From Bacteroidota bacterium (lineage in GTDB: Bacteria > Bacteroidota > Bacteroidia > Chitinophagales > Chitinophagaceae), in NCBI GenBank assembly GCA_023415275.1, contig JAEZLJ010000093.1, forward strand, positions 1-64,000: DNA of 64,000 nucleotides, in the 5' to 3' direction. The notes below the pieces were generated by a model. The model ran no database searches and had not been told where the DNA came from. It was given only the letters and a program-made list of their open reading frames with translations. Numbering within the stretch: the first letter of the stretch is position 1; every line of letters starts with the position of its first letter. Shown piece by piece: positions 52,332 through 61,529 of the stretch. Position numbers and translations under genes: made by a program.

Positions 52332-53996
52332 ATGGACAATTATGTAATTGCGGATCAACTTTCCCTCCTATCTAAATTGATGGATATACATGGTGAAAAT
52401 TCTTTCAAATCCAAAAGCTATTCCTCTGCAGCCTTTACCCTTGAAAAACTTCCGGACCAGGTAGCCTCCCTGTCAAAAGAGAAAATATTTAGCATCAGGG
52501 GGATTGGTGAAAGTGTAGGCAATAAAATAGTTGAGATACTTGAAGTAGGAGAACTGAAACAGCTAAAGGAATACATTTCTAAAACCCCGTCGGGTGTATT
52601 GGAAATGATGAACATTAAAGGATTGGGGCCTAAGAAAATTCATACCCTATGGAAAGAGATGCATATTGATACCATTCAGGAATTGAAGAAGGCTTGTGAA
52701 GAAGATCGCATTTCTGATAAAAAAGGATTTGGACAAAAAACCCAGCTGAATATTTTACGCTCCATAGAATTCCAGGAGCAAAGCTCGGGAAAGTACCTAT
52801 ATGCAAAAGTTGAAGCCTTTGCAGAAGCCCTTACTGCTAAAATAATAGATAAGTTTCCAAGTCATCGATTGCAGATAACCGGGGACTTTCGCCGTCAATT
52901 GGAGATCATTGAATCGCTTGATTGGGTGACCACCATTCCAGCAAATGATCTCAAAAATTATCTTATCAATGAACATGTTGAACTGGTTAGCGACAGGGAT
53001 AATATGCTGATCTTAAATGCGGATAACACCCTGCTAATTCGGTTTTTTATTGTTGAGGATGAGTCATTTTATAAAAAATTATTTGAAACCAGTGCCAGTA
53101 CTGATTTTATAAATACCTGGAAAGAAGTGAATGCAGCAGATTCTGAAGAAAAGATTTTTACAGATGCAGGACTGCATTATATACCTCCTTGTTTAAGAGA
53201 AAAACCAGCTATTATTGAACAAGCTAAACATTTGAAGTTTAACAACCTGGTTCAAACCAGTGACATTAAGGGTTTGATACATTCCCATAGCAACTGGAGC
53301 GACGGAGCCTATACCATTGAAGAAATGGCAAAGGAACTAATAGAATTGGGGTTCGAGTACCTGGTGATCTCAGATCATTCCAAGACTGCTTTTTATGCCA
53401 ATGGATTATCTGAACAGAGAATTAAAGAACAGCATAAGCAAATAGAAGAATTAAATAAAAAACTGGCCCCATTTAAGATCTTTAAAAGCATTGAATGTGA
53501 TATCCTCAACGATGGATCACTTGATTATTCCAATGAAGTATTGTCCAGTTTTGACCTTGTGATCACTTCTATTCACAGCAACCTGGATATGGATGAAGAA
53601 AAGGCAATGAAACGCCTTTTAGGTGCTATTACAAACCCTTTTACTACCATCATGGGACATATGACCGGTAGATTATTATTAAGAAGAAAAGGCTATCCTG
53701 TAGACCATAAAATGATCATAGATGCTTGTGCTGAACATCACGTAGTTATTGAGATCAATGCCAATCCGAACAGATTGGATATGGATTGGCGATGGATAGA
53801 GTATGCTATAAAAAAAGACCTTATGCTTTCTATTAACCCGGACGCACACACAACTGAAGAATTTCACAATATAAAATACGGGGTGTTGGTAGCACAAAAA
53901 GGCGGATTGACCTCTACAAAAAATCTTAGCAGCTTTTCATTGAAAGATTTTGAAGCCTTCCTGGCTAAAACAAAGAAATTAAAAGGTATTAGCTGA
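52332..53996 (+). CDS. polX: PolX-family protein: helix-hairpin-helix, degenerate polymerase, PHP nuclease
   Basis: A 554-residue PolX-type repair protein. Helix-hairpin-helix motifs are near 50-110 (IRGIGESVGNKIVEI, IKGLGPKKIHTLW). The polymerase palm lies at about 150-280: the usual GS-x-RRG start is here GDFRRQLEIIESLDW (about 183), with the expected Asp-x-Asp replaced by Ser-Leu-Asp, so polymerase activity is doubtful. The PHP domain (about 315-554) keeps its metal ligands: HSHSNWSDG, ISDHSK, SIECDIL, TSIHSN, MGHMTG and NPDAHT, predicting 3'-5' exonuclease or AP-endonuclease action. The C-terminus overlaps the convergent kinase gene by 8 bases. Confidence 0.92.
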   Translation: MDNYVIADQLSLLSKLMDIHGENSFKSKSYSSAAFTLEKLPDQVASLSKEKIFSIRGIGESVGNKIVEILEVGELKQLKEYISKTPSGVLEMMNIKGLGPKKIHTLWKEMHIDTIQELKKACEEDRISDKKGFGQKTQLNILRSIEFQEQSSGKYLYAKVEAFAEALTAKIIDKFPSHRLQITGDFRRQLEIIESLDWVTTIPANDLKNYLINEHVELVSDRDNMLILNADNTLLIRFFIVEDESFYKKLFETSASTDFINTWKEVNAADSEEKIFTDAGLHYIPPCLREKPAIIEQAKHLKFNNLVQTSDIKGLIHSHSNWSDGAYTIEEMAKELIELGFEYLVISDHSKTAFYANGLSEQRIKEQHKQIEELNKKLAPFKIFKSIECDILNDGSLDYSNEVLSSFDLVITSIHSNLDMDEEKAMKRLLGAITNPFTTIMGHMTGRLLLRRKGYPVDHKMIIDACAEHHVVIEINANPNRLDMDWRWIEYAIKKDLMLSINPDAHTTEEFHNIKYGVLVAQKGGLTSTKNLSSFSLKDFEAFLAKTKKLKGIS

Positions 53997-56900
53997 TAAT
54001 GGGTAGTTGGACAAAAAATGAAGTACCCTCTTCTTCTTTTGTTTCAAACCAGATGTTTCCTTTAGCTTGCTCTACAATACTTTTACACATGGCCAGTCCC
54101 AGGCCTGTACCGGAAGTCTTGGTAGTAAAATTGGGAGTAAATATTTTAGGTTGGGTTTCCGGGGCAATGCCCTCGCCATTATCTGTAATGGTAATTATAA
54201 TACTGTGACCACGCCGCTCCTCGTTAATCTGTATATAACAATTATTCTTTTCAGCACAGGCATCAACCGCATTAGCCATTAGGTTGGTAAACAATCGATT
54301 CATGTGGGTTCTGTCGGCTTTCAATATGATACTTCCCTCCACACGATTCCAGTTGATATCAATCTTTGGATTGGCCTGGTATAAATCTACCAGTGAACCA
54401 AGAATATGGTGCAGATCCACCAACTCGATCTTTTTATTGCCAATATTGGCAAATTGGGAAAAATCAGCAGCTATTTTAGAAAGGTGATCTATTTGTTCAA
54501 TAAGGGTATTGGCCACATTTGTTGTCAGCTCTTTCACATTGGTATTATTGGTATTAATGGCCTTTTGCAGATATTGAATACTAAGTTTCATAGGTGTCAG
54601 CGGATTCTTAATTTCATGAGCCACCTGGCGGGCCATTTCTCTCCACGCACCTTCCCTTTCACTTTTAGCAAGTGCGTCAGCACTTTTCCCTAACTCATGG
54701 ACCATAACGTTATACTGCTTAACCAGTTCTCCTATTTCATCATTCCGCTTCCAAACAATTTCCTCATTAATCTTTCCAAGGGTTATATCCCTCATTTTAT
54801 CTCCAATAAGTGAAAAGGACTGTGTAATCTTATTTGTAATGAATAAAGCTATAACGCCGGCAATCAGGAATATGAAAGCATTCAAATTAATAATTGTAAC
54901 AAGGAAATTCGATATTTCCTGGTTCAGATCTAATTGAGAAGAAAAGTAAGGGATATTTAAATATTTGGTTACATAGCCGCTTTCATTTCTAACTGCTGTA
55001 TAAATGCTTAAGTAATTCAAAGAGCTGACCTTTTCTTCCTGCACCCTTAGCACTTCCCGCAAACGGTTTAAATGGAAATAAGCAAGAGGATGCATCTTAT
55101 TGCTCAATATGCCTTTCTTATAAACTTCTTCATCAGAAGTAACTTCCAAATTGCCTTCAAGGTCATAAATATTTACATCCACATTATGAATATCAGCCAC
55201 TTCATTAACCAGTCTTTGTAAGCCAGCCCGGGCGGCAGAATCATTCACTTTTAATGAATCATTCGAATGATCACCTTTTATTGGTTTTTGCATTTCCTTT
55301 ACCATGATACCTGCGGTTCGGCTCAGTTTATCTTCATTATTCCTATTATAGCGGGTGATAAAAAAGGAAATAGTGGCAGCCCCGATAATCAGGAAAGATA
55401 AAACGCTAATAAATATTACTGTACCATGGATCTGGGTACGAATATTAACCTGGAAAATATTACTGAAGCTTTTAGAATCATTTGCTAATCTTAATAGAAA
55501 TGAAATGAATTGCAAGAAACCTACCATAAATAGAAAAGCACAAAACAGGTAGGAAAATAAAGTGATACTTTCCAGCAAGGAATCCTTTTTCTTAGCTATA
55601 ACGATGATCTTGCTATTATTGGCTTTATACCATAATTCATCATAACCATTATTATCCCTTTGGGAGAATTCTTTATCCGGCACCTGGGAACTTGTCAGAG
55701 AAGTTTGAAAGGGATACTTACTAGAAGAGCTAAACAATAAATTGTTTACATAAATGGCATTTGAGTAAATAGGAGAATTTTCAGGATCGTTGCGGTTAAC
55801 CGATTTAAATAGGATTGGATAGAGTGCATCAGAAGTACCAAATTGTCTTGGTGTTGATGCCATGAAAAAATAACCTTTAATTTTTGAACTGTCCTTTATT
55901 TGCCGTTTGGCCAAATAGGTAAAATGATCAAAAGAAGTTTCGTGGTAATAGACATCGGGAATATCAGTAGGTTTACTTTGCAGGGTGAAAATGGTATTGA
56001 GATCTGCATAAGTAGTTGGGTCGTTATTATTTATAGGTGTATAGGAAGAATCAAACACATATATTTTGGTATCATAGCGATTGCTATAACCAGAAAAATT
56101 GGAGCTTATGATACTATCCCTTAAATATTGATTGTCTTCTTCATTTTTGAACCGCTCGAAGTTGTTTTTTAAAAACCTATTGTCAAGATAAATGATAGCC
56201 ATGTTCATTAACCTTTGGCTTGACTTATCTGTCAACTGGTCATATTTTTCTGCAATACCCTTTCTGATCCTGAGTTCATTCACTTTATTACCCTCCAGTA
56301 TGATCACCGCCAGGGACACAGAAAAAACAAAAATCCAAAATAGCGCACCCGCAACCGTGGCACTAAACCTGTTAATAAGAAACTTTTCCTGGCTTACTAA
56401 CCAGGTATAAATAATTAACCATAATAATACTGGCAAATGAAACAATACTATCTCATTACCAGACCGGAAGGTTAGAAATAATAAGCCAACCAGGGCAATA
56501 AAAAAGTAGATATACACCTGGTGGTCTTTAAATGCAGGGTAGATAATTCGGAAAAGCAACCTGCTCAAGTAATAATATGATAAACAGAGAAGAGCAAGTA
56601 CAATTAAACCTACAACAGTATAGATATCCAGGCTAAAAAAGTCCGTGACATTGAAAGAGATTTTTGAGTTGGCCACAAGCCCCTGCACCACATTGGCCAA
56701 TTGAAAAGTAGAAAAAATCAATACGAATACGGCAATAGTCCCTGCAACATATACTCCTTTGCCCTTTATAAAAGAGGGGAAATTATCTCCCGGGCCAATA
56801 TTGAACCAGGCAAACAATACTATCCAGCAAAGAATGATGGCATTGACCAAAAGGTCTCCAAGCGATCTGTTGATCCAGTTACTTGCATAAATCAACGGGT

Positions 56901-57744
56901 TAAATAATTCAAATTGTCTTAAAGAAAGTAATCCCGGGAAAACATAAAGCAGTGAACGAAATATGATCAATATTATCAAAAGAAAAAGAATTCCTTTAAA
57001 GGCCCTGCTTCGTTTAACTATGGTTTCGGCAACTAGGTGCAAATAAAGTAATAGAAATAAAACAGCACAGATTCTTAATACAATAGTAATAATATCTGTG
57101 ACAGCCACATTAGTATGTGCTACCCTTTTAATATGAAATAAAACTTGCTTATCTATAGAAACAATTGGATAGGAAGTTGGGGTTTCCGAAAGAGATATTT
57201 TTTTAATAGCCTCATCATCGTGTACAAATCTTTTCATCAAATAATCGGTCTCCAGGTAATATTGGTTTAAGACCGGTATTAACACATAGGCAACCACATT
57301 ATTGGTCATTCCCTCTAGCTGAAGGGTTGTTTTCCTGACTACATAATACCCATTGGTAAGATGCTGGAAATAAGTACCGTCTCTTAAATTAAAATCGGTT
57401 TCAGGTGGTAGTACCTTCTGACTATTCCAAAATAACAGGTTTTGATTATCTGAGATAGTTTCAGCAAATAAGAAAAATCCAAACCGTTTGGCTTCAATGA
57501 ATTTAAATTGTTCCAACGATTCTTTTTGCAACACCAACTTTCGCATTAAGATCGTATCCGCTAATAAGCTTCTAGCCTCTTTTTCTTGTTGTTGTATATA
57601 ACGTTCAAGTTTCTTTTGCTGGTAATTGATTGAAGGCTGGATCTTAAAATAATAGGCAGTAAAAAAAGATAATAGAAATAGACCTAAAGCCAGCAATAAC
57701 AACGTCCGCTTAGGCAATAAAATATTAAGTTGAGAAATCTTCAA
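53989..57744 (-). CDS. Large multi-spanning sensor histidine kinase, NtrY-like C-terminus
   Basis: A 1251-residue kinase. A helix at about 14-33 and an extracytoplasmic segment (to about 225) are followed by many helices (about 230-490), a second extracytoplasmic region (about 495-720), more helices around 735-755 and 785-810, another sensor loop, and a helix at about 950-970. Then come HAMP (about 972-1025), HisKA with VAHEIKNPLTPMKLSIQYL (His about 1050), and HATPase with NLMANAVDACAEKNN and GTGLGLAMCKSIV. There is no receiver domain and no response-regulator gene beside it. The start is TTG: no ATG lies before the first membrane helix, and TTGA overlaps the mazG stop by four bases. Confidence 0.88.
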   Translation of the reverse strand: MKISQLNILLPKRTLLLLALGLFLLSFFTAYYFKIQPSINYQQKKLERYIQQQEKEARSLLADTILMRKLVLQKESLEQFKFIEAKRFGFFLFAETISDNQNLLFWNSQKVLPPETDFNLRDGTYFQHLTNGYYVVRKTTLQLEGMTNNVVAYVLIPVLNQYYLETDYLMKRFVHDDEAIKKISLSETPTSYPIVSIDKQVLFHIKRVAHTNVAVTDIITIVLRICAVLFLLLYLHLVAETIVKRSRAFKGILFLLIILIIFRSLLYVFPGLLSLRQFELFNPLIYASNWINRSLGDLLVNAIILCWIVLFAWFNIGPGDNFPSFIKGKGVYVAGTIAVFVLIFSTFQLANVVQGLVANSKISFNVTDFFSLDIYTVVGLIVLALLCLSYYYLSRLLFRIIYPAFKDHQVYIYFFIALVGLLFLTFRSGNEIVLFHLPVLLWLIIYTWLVSQEKFLINRFSATVAGALFWIFVFSVSLAVIILEGNKVNELRIRKGIAEKYDQLTDKSSQRLMNMAIIYLDNRFLKNNFERFKNEEDNQYLRDSIISSNFSGYSNRYDTKIYVFDSSYTPINNNDPTTYADLNTIFTLQSKPTDIPDVYYHETSFDHFTYLAKRQIKDSSKIKGYFFMASTPRQFGTSDALYPILFKSVNRNDPENSPIYSNAIYVNNLLFSSSSKYPFQTSLTSSQVPDKEFSQRDNNGYDELWYKANNSKIIVIAKKKDSLLESITLFSYLFCAFLFMVGFLQFISFLLRLANDSKSFSNIFQVNIRTQIHGTVIFISVLSFLIIGAATISFFITRYNRNNEDKLSRTAGIMVKEMQKPIKGDHSNDSLKVNDSAARAGLQRLVNEVADIHNVDVNIYDLEGNLEVTSDEEVYKKGILSNKMHPLAYFHLNRLREVLRVQEEKVSSLNYLSIYTAVRNESGYVTKYLNIPYFSSQLDLNQEISNFLVTIINLNAFIFLIAGVIALFITNKITQSFSLIGDKMRDITLGKINEEIVWKRNDEIGELVKQYNVMVHELGKSADALAKSEREGAWREMARQVAHEIKNPLTPMKLSIQYLQKAINTNNTNVKELTTNVANTLIEQIDHLSKIAADFSQFANIGNKKIELVDLHHILGSLVDLYQANPKIDINWNRVEGSIILKADRTHMNRLFTNLMANAVDACAEKNNCYIQINEERRGHSIIITITDNGEGIAPETQPKIFTPNFTTKTSGTGLGLAMCKSIVEQAKGNIWFETKEEEGTSFFVQLPIIS

Positions 57745-58511
57745 TCTTTTTGTTGTTTAATATCATTCCAGATAGCATCCATTTCTCCAAGCGTCATTTT
57801 GTGCAAATCCTTACCAGTAGACAATGCCTTTTCTTCCATCCTTGTAAACCGGTCAATAAACTTTTTATTGGTGAGCTCCAAAGCATTTTCCGCATCGATC
57901 TGAAGAAACCTTGAAAAGTTTACCAGTGAAAACATCAGATCGCCAAACTCCTCTTCTATTTTGGATTGATCACCATGTTGAATAGCTTCATGCAATTCAT
58001 GTGTTTCCTCCTCAACTTTTTCCCATACCTGGTCTTTATTTTCCCATTCAAATCCTACCTGTCGAGCTTTTTCCTGCAACCGCATGGCTTTTATTAAAGC
58101 AGGGAGGGACTTTGGAACTCCTGAAAGAACTGACTTCTTTCCTTCCTTTAACTTGAGCTTTTCCCAGTTACGCTTTACATCATTTTCATCCTTGACTTTG
58201 ACATCCCCATAAATGTGTGGATGACGGTCAATTAACTTACGTGAGATGCCATCTATCACATCATCGATAGAAAATTTTCTTTGCTCCTCCCCAATTTTAG
58301 AATAGAAAACTATATGTAATAAAAGGTCTCCTAATTCTTCTTTTATAGATCCCCATTCATTCGAGCTAATAGCTTCCGTAAGTTCATAAGTTTCTTCCAA
58401 AGTCATCTGCCTTAAGCTATGAATGGTTTGCTTCTGGTCCCAGGGACACTTTTCCCTAAGTTCATCCATAATTTTCACCAGGTCATAAAATTTTGTATTG
58501 GAAATTTGCAT
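57741..58511 (-). CDS. mazG: MazG nucleoside triphosphate pyrophosphohydrolase
   Basis: A 256-residue house-cleaning enzyme that hydrolyses (d)NTPs to monophosphates and pyrophosphate. It has two MazG domains in tandem, as in E. coli MazG: LREKCPWDQKQTIHSLRQMTLEETYEL with EELGDLLLHIV (about 57-67), and KVEEETHELHEA with EEFGDLMFSLVNFSRFL (about 185-201). Both metal-binding EExx(D/E) sets are intact. The start is ATG at 58511, three bases after the upstream DUF3667 gene. It overlaps the downstream kinase gene by four bases, suggesting coupled translation though the functions differ. Confidence 0.95.
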   Translation of the reverse strand: MQISNTKFYDLVKIMDELREKCPWDQKQTIHSLRQMTLEETYELTEAISSNEWGSIKEELGDLLLHIVFYSKIGEEQRKFSIDDVIDGISRKLIDRHPHIYGDVKVKDENDVKRNWEKLKLKEGKKSVLSGVPKSLPALIKAMRLQEKARQVGFEWENKDQVWEKVEEETHELHEAIQHGDQSKIEEEFGDLMFSLVNFSRFLQIDAENALELTNKKFIDRFTRMEEKALSTGKDLHKMTLGEMDAIWNDIKQQKD

Positions 58512-58514
58512 AGC

Positions 58515-59585
58515 TTATAATTGAATAAAAGAAAATATAATAAACACCAACATTAGCAAGCCAAATATCACCAACCCCAGGAAATTCAATATGAAAAATT
58601 TGGTTATAGTTTTTTTCCAGGATTGATTGTAAAACCTTCGCATTGCAATCAATAAATAAAGCCCACCTAATAAAAATAAAACCACATCGAAAAAGCTCAG
58701 AAACTCCCAACCCGAAAATGCCTGTATTTTGTTTAGTATAAAAAAAACAAGCAATACCAAAAAACTGAATATGTAATGGTATAATGTAAAAACCGCATGG
58801 TCACTGTAATAAAAGTCTTTTCTTCTTATATAAAGCAGTTTTAATAGCAGGGCAAAAAAGGGAAGAGATACAAATAATATATATGGGAGCTTATGGAGAA
58901 ATGAACGGATCAATTCTTTTATGATAGCATTTTGATCATCGCCATACTTTTCTTTGAACGCCTTCCATTTTTCCTGCGCCATTCTTCCGATCCAGTCAGA
59001 ATTGGATTTAAAAGTATAATGGCTTTTTTCTGCCCGGAAAAGGTAGTTATTACCATTATATATAACAGGGAAGGTAGTATCTGTTAGATGACCTATACTA
59101 TCTTTTAAAAGGTAAATGTTGTAAGAAGTATCTAAAACCAGTTTGATCTGCTTTTGTAAATTGGTGTCCCCCGGATGGTCGTGAAGATTATTGTTGGCAC
59201 TGGCTGCAAAGTTATACCGCTCCATCCTGTTTAATTGATGTCGGCTTGCGATATCAATGGCCTCCCCTGGGTCAGTTATTGAAAAAAAAACCAAAAAGAA
59301 AACAGCCGAAGTAAATAAGTACATTCTAATAGGGTCAAGATAGCTCTGCCTTTTTCCTTTTGTATATTCTTTAGGCACAAACCCTGGTTTAAATAACAGA
59401 AACCTAAGGGTATCAAAGAATTTTCCATCAAAATGGAATACATCATAAATAAAATGAGTGAAAAGACTCCAGAAGTTTTGTTTGGGCTCAATATTCTCTT
59501 GCCCGCATATTGAACAATATCGGCCATTTACCTGGCTTCCACAGTTTAAGCAATTAGTCTCTTTCCTTTGAATTTGGTGGGACAC
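58515..59585 (-). CDS. DUF3667 membrane protein with zinc-ribbon N-terminus
   Basis: A 356-residue protein of unknown function. The N-terminus carries two CxxC pairs (CLNCGSQVNGRYCSICGQ, about 13-30) that look like a zinc ribbon, followed by the DUF3667 signature (FDGKFFDTLRFLLFKPGFVPKEYTKGKRQSYLDPIRMY, here noted at about 54-91). A hydrophobic segment (about 93-103), a long soluble region (about 105-230) and three to four C-terminal helices (about 235-350) follow. The start is GTG (59585). It forms a minus-strand operon with mazG (3-base gap) and the large kinase. No reaction is known for the family. Confidence 0.85.
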   Translation of the reverse strand: MSHQIQRKETNCLNCGSQVNGRYCSICGQENIEPKQNFWSLFTHFIYDVFHFDGKFFDTLRFLLFKPGFVPKEYTKGKRQSYLDPIRMYLFTSAVFFLVFFSITDPGEAIDIASRHQLNRMERYNFAASANNNLHDHPGDTNLQKQIKLVLDTSYNIYLLKDSIGHLTDTTFPVIYNGNNYLFRAEKSHYTFKSNSDWIGRMAQEKWKAFKEKYGDDQNAIIKELIRSFLHKLPYILFVSLPFFALLLKLLYIRRKDFYYSDHAVFTLYHYIFSFLVLLVFFILNKIQAFSGWEFLSFFDVVLFLLGGLYLLIAMRRFYNQSWKKTITKFFILNFLGLVIFGLLMLVFIIFSFIQL

Positions 59586-59728
59586 GTAAAATTTTTCTTA
59601 AAAATAGTTACAAAAAGTACACTTGAACGATTGTTTATATGAATCAGGGTTTCATTGGTTATTTTTGAAAGCAAACCATATCCTGTTATTATCAAAAACC
59701 TTACTTCTCAGGAAAACAATTTTTAGCT

Positions 59729-60565
59729 ATGAAACTAGTATTTGCCTTCCTTTCGTTATTTATTTTCTATTCTGCCTCATCCCAATATTACTATATTGAC
59801 ATAGTAGGTTCTAAAGAAACATCCGGCATCATGCAGACTTACCTTAAAAACAAGGTCAATCATGTTGTTCTAACGAGTTATGATGAAACAAACTCAATTA
59901 TTAATGACTTTTCAGTTGAACAAGTATTTGATGAAGCGAAAAAGGTTTTAAAAACCATTACCCGATCTAGTGAAGACCATCAATCATTACTACTATCCTA
60001 TCTGGATGCTAATAACCTGGTCACAAATACAATTGACAGTAGTGATATTCTTGTAAGTAGTACTCAGTACAATTATGACCCATCCGGAAGATTACTGTCA
60101 TTAAATACTTCTTCAAGGGACAGTTCAGGTAGATCTTATGAAACCGAACAGCATATCTGGAATTATAATAATGGCAAGATAATAGGAATGTTAAGGATCA
60201 AAAATAAAAGGGATTCCAGTTTCATTGCATTTAAGACAGATGAAAACGGAAACGTAATAGAAGAACAGGAAACCAGGAGAGGTAATAAGGCTGACCCTGT
60301 ATATTATTACTATGATGCCAGCAACAGGTTAACGGATATTGTTCGCTATAATAAAAAAGTGAACAAGTTATTGCCGGAATATATGTTTGAATATTCACCG
60401 GCGAACCAGGTTATACAGAAAATAACAGTTCCCGCAAATAGTAATAATTACCTTATCTGGCGTTTTCAATATAATAACCAGGGGCTTAAAACCAAGGAAG
60501 CTATCTATAACAAGCAAAAACAATTAACTGGTAAAATCGAATACCAATACTCATTTTCTTCCTGA
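59729..60565 (+). CDS. Secreted YD-repeat-like protein of unknown function
   Basis: A 278-residue exported protein: a signal peptide (1-18, ending SASSQ) is followed by beta-rich repeats in which Tyr/Asp/Gly motifs recur about every 25-45 residues (YDETNS, YNYDPSGRLLSL, TDENGNVIEEQE, YYDASNRLTDIV, YNNQGLKTKEAI). These resemble YD/RHS units, but far too few are present for a toxin-delivery shell and no C-terminal toxin exists. The stop overlaps the next start by one base (TGATG), so the two genes are coupled. A TATTTTTG box at 59660-59667 may be part of its promoter. Function unknown. Confidence 0.75.
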   Translation: MKLVFAFLSLFIFYSASSQYYYIDIVGSKETSGIMQTYLKNKVNHVVLTSYDETNSIINDFSVEQVFDEAKKVLKTITRSSEDHQSLLLSYLDANNLVTNTIDSSDILVSSTQYNYDPSGRLLSLNTSSRDSSGRSYETEQHIWNYNNGKIIGMLRIKNKRDSSFIAFKTDENGNVIEEQETRRGNKADPVYYYYDASNRLTDIVRYNKKVNKLLPEYMFEYSPANQVIQKITVPANSNNYLIWRFQYNNQGLKTKEAIYNKQKQLTGKIEYQYSFSS

Positions 60566-60756
60566 TGAAATATAGATACATAGGTGATAGAAATACGGAT
60601 CCAGGCTTAAAATTGATGATTTGCCATGCTGTAAAAAGAAAAGATGGCAAATGCATAAGAGGAAAGAATGGATCGATGCTCGTTGAAACAGCCCACAAAA
60701 CTCAAATGGTGGTAGTAGGAAGGCATTTAAGGAAAGTTTTGGAAAATGACAATTAA
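60565..60756 (+). CDS. Small basic protein of unknown function
   Basis: A 63-residue soluble protein starting MKYRYIGDRNTDPGLK and containing two short basic blocks (KRKDGKCIRGKNGSM and VVGRHLRKVLEN). There is no signal peptide, so it is cytoplasmic although the upstream partner is exported. Lys/Arg-rich composition could mean nucleic-acid binding (guess). It overlaps the upstream gene by one base and is followed by a hairpin at 60764-60796. I recognise no named family; coding is supported by the tight coupling and the ordered pattern. Confidence 0.65.
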   Translation: MKYRYIGDRNTDPGLKLMICHAVKRKDGKCIRGKNGSMLVETAHKTQMVVVGRHLRKVLENDN

Positions 60757-60763
60757 AAAAGCT

Positions 60764-60796
60764 GCTCAATTGAATCTTGTTAGATTGAGCTTGTTT
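60764..60796 (+). terminator. Probable terminator after the two-gene operon at 59729-60756
   Basis: GCTCAAT (60764-60770) pairs with ATTGAGC (60784-60790) around a 13-base loop and is followed by TTGTTT. The stem is short and the T-run interrupted, so this is a moderate call. Confidence 0.5.
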
Positions 60797-60896
60797 AAAC
60801 TGTAAAAAGTTTTACTTGAAGTAATCACTAGATTATTTTAAGCATCTTCATGAATCAAGGATTGGTATCAGTGCAGTAAATAAAATAGGCGGATAC

Positions 60897-60919
60897 AAAA
60901 AAAGCGACTTTCGTCGCTT
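60897..60919 (-). terminator. Intrinsic terminator of tRNA-Leu(UAA)
   Basis: On the minus strand AAGCGAC pairs with GTCGCTT around a GAAA loop (60919-60902) and runs into Ts. It starts 3 bases after the tRNA 3' end. Confidence 0.85.
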
Positions 60920-60921
60920 AG

Positions 60922-61007
60922 TGCCCCGGAACGGACTTGAACCGTTACGACCGTTGCGGGTCACAGGATTTTAAGTCCTGCGTGTCTACCAATTCCACCA
61001 CCAGGGC
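60922..61007 (-). tRNA. tRNA-Leu (anticodon UAA)
   Basis: 86-nt class II tRNA on the minus strand. The acceptor GCCCTGG pairs with CCGGGGC (one G-T pair), the anticodon loop CTTAAAA reads TAA, a long variable arm with TGACCC/GCAACGGTCG follows, and the T-loop is GTTCAAGTC with discriminator A. CCA is not encoded. It lies downstream of tRNA-Gly on the same strand but behind that gene's own terminator. Confidence 0.95.
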
Positions 61008-61010
61008 TCC

Positions 61011-61037
61011 AAAAAAAATCTCCCAAAGAGTGGGAGA
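61011..61037 (-). terminator. Intrinsic terminator between tRNA-Gly and tRNA-Leu
   Basis: On the minus strand TCTCCCA (61037-61031) pairs with TGGGAGA (61025-61019) around a five-base loop and is followed by eight Ts (61018-61011). It ends the tRNA-Gly transcript before tRNA-Leu, so the pair is not a simple tandem operon. Confidence 0.88.
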
Positions 61038-61044
61038 AATTTTG

Positions 61045-61117
<73 letters not shown>

Positions 61118-61246
61118 TTTTGCAACAATTAAAGAACAATCAATATTAGGATCTAATGAAAATTGGCCTTTTTCTTGTCAACTATGTAAAGAACTTTACG
61201 GGGTTGCAAAAATAGGTATTGAAACTATTGCAACAAAAAAAATCTA

Positions 61247-61486
61247 CTATTTTGGTGCAGTATATTTTGGAGTATACAATGTGCTTTCCTGAACAACTAC
61301 ATTTTGAGGCTTGCTATTCTCATAACGAATGTTATATAATTTATAACAGCTTCCGAAGAAGAAAGCAAGAATACAAAAAACCGAAAGGTAAAAGATAAAG
61401 GCAGAAGAAGACACCCAACTATGAGTGAAATCCCTGTCTTGTACTTTTTCCAGTTCTTCCCGGTACTCTTCCTGACGATAGTCCAT
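61247..61486 (-). CDS. Small single-pass membrane protein of unknown function
   Basis: A 79-residue protein from the ATG at 61486 (a TTG two codons upstream is also possible). The N-terminal 25 residues are highly charged (MDYRQEEYREELEKVQDRDF), then one membrane helix (about 28-50) and a short polar C-terminal tail rich in Pro/Thr/Tyr. The topology is likely N-in. I recognise no family. It lies 43 bases downstream of the glycosyltransferase gene on the same strand and may share its transcript. Confidence 0.7.
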   Translation of the reverse strand: MDYRQEEYREELEKVQDRDFTHSWVSSSAFIFYLSVFCILAFFFGSCYKLYNIRYENSKPQNVVVQESTLYTPKYTAPK

Positions 61487-61529
61487 ATTCAAATTTTGTG
61501 GTGCAAAAATAATGGTTCAAACCAAATTG

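Noticed and set aside
59729..60565. RHS/YD-repeat polymorphic toxin
   Set aside because: Only a few YD-like motifs, no core-repeat shell, no PxxxxDPxGL junction and no C-terminal toxin or immunity gene.
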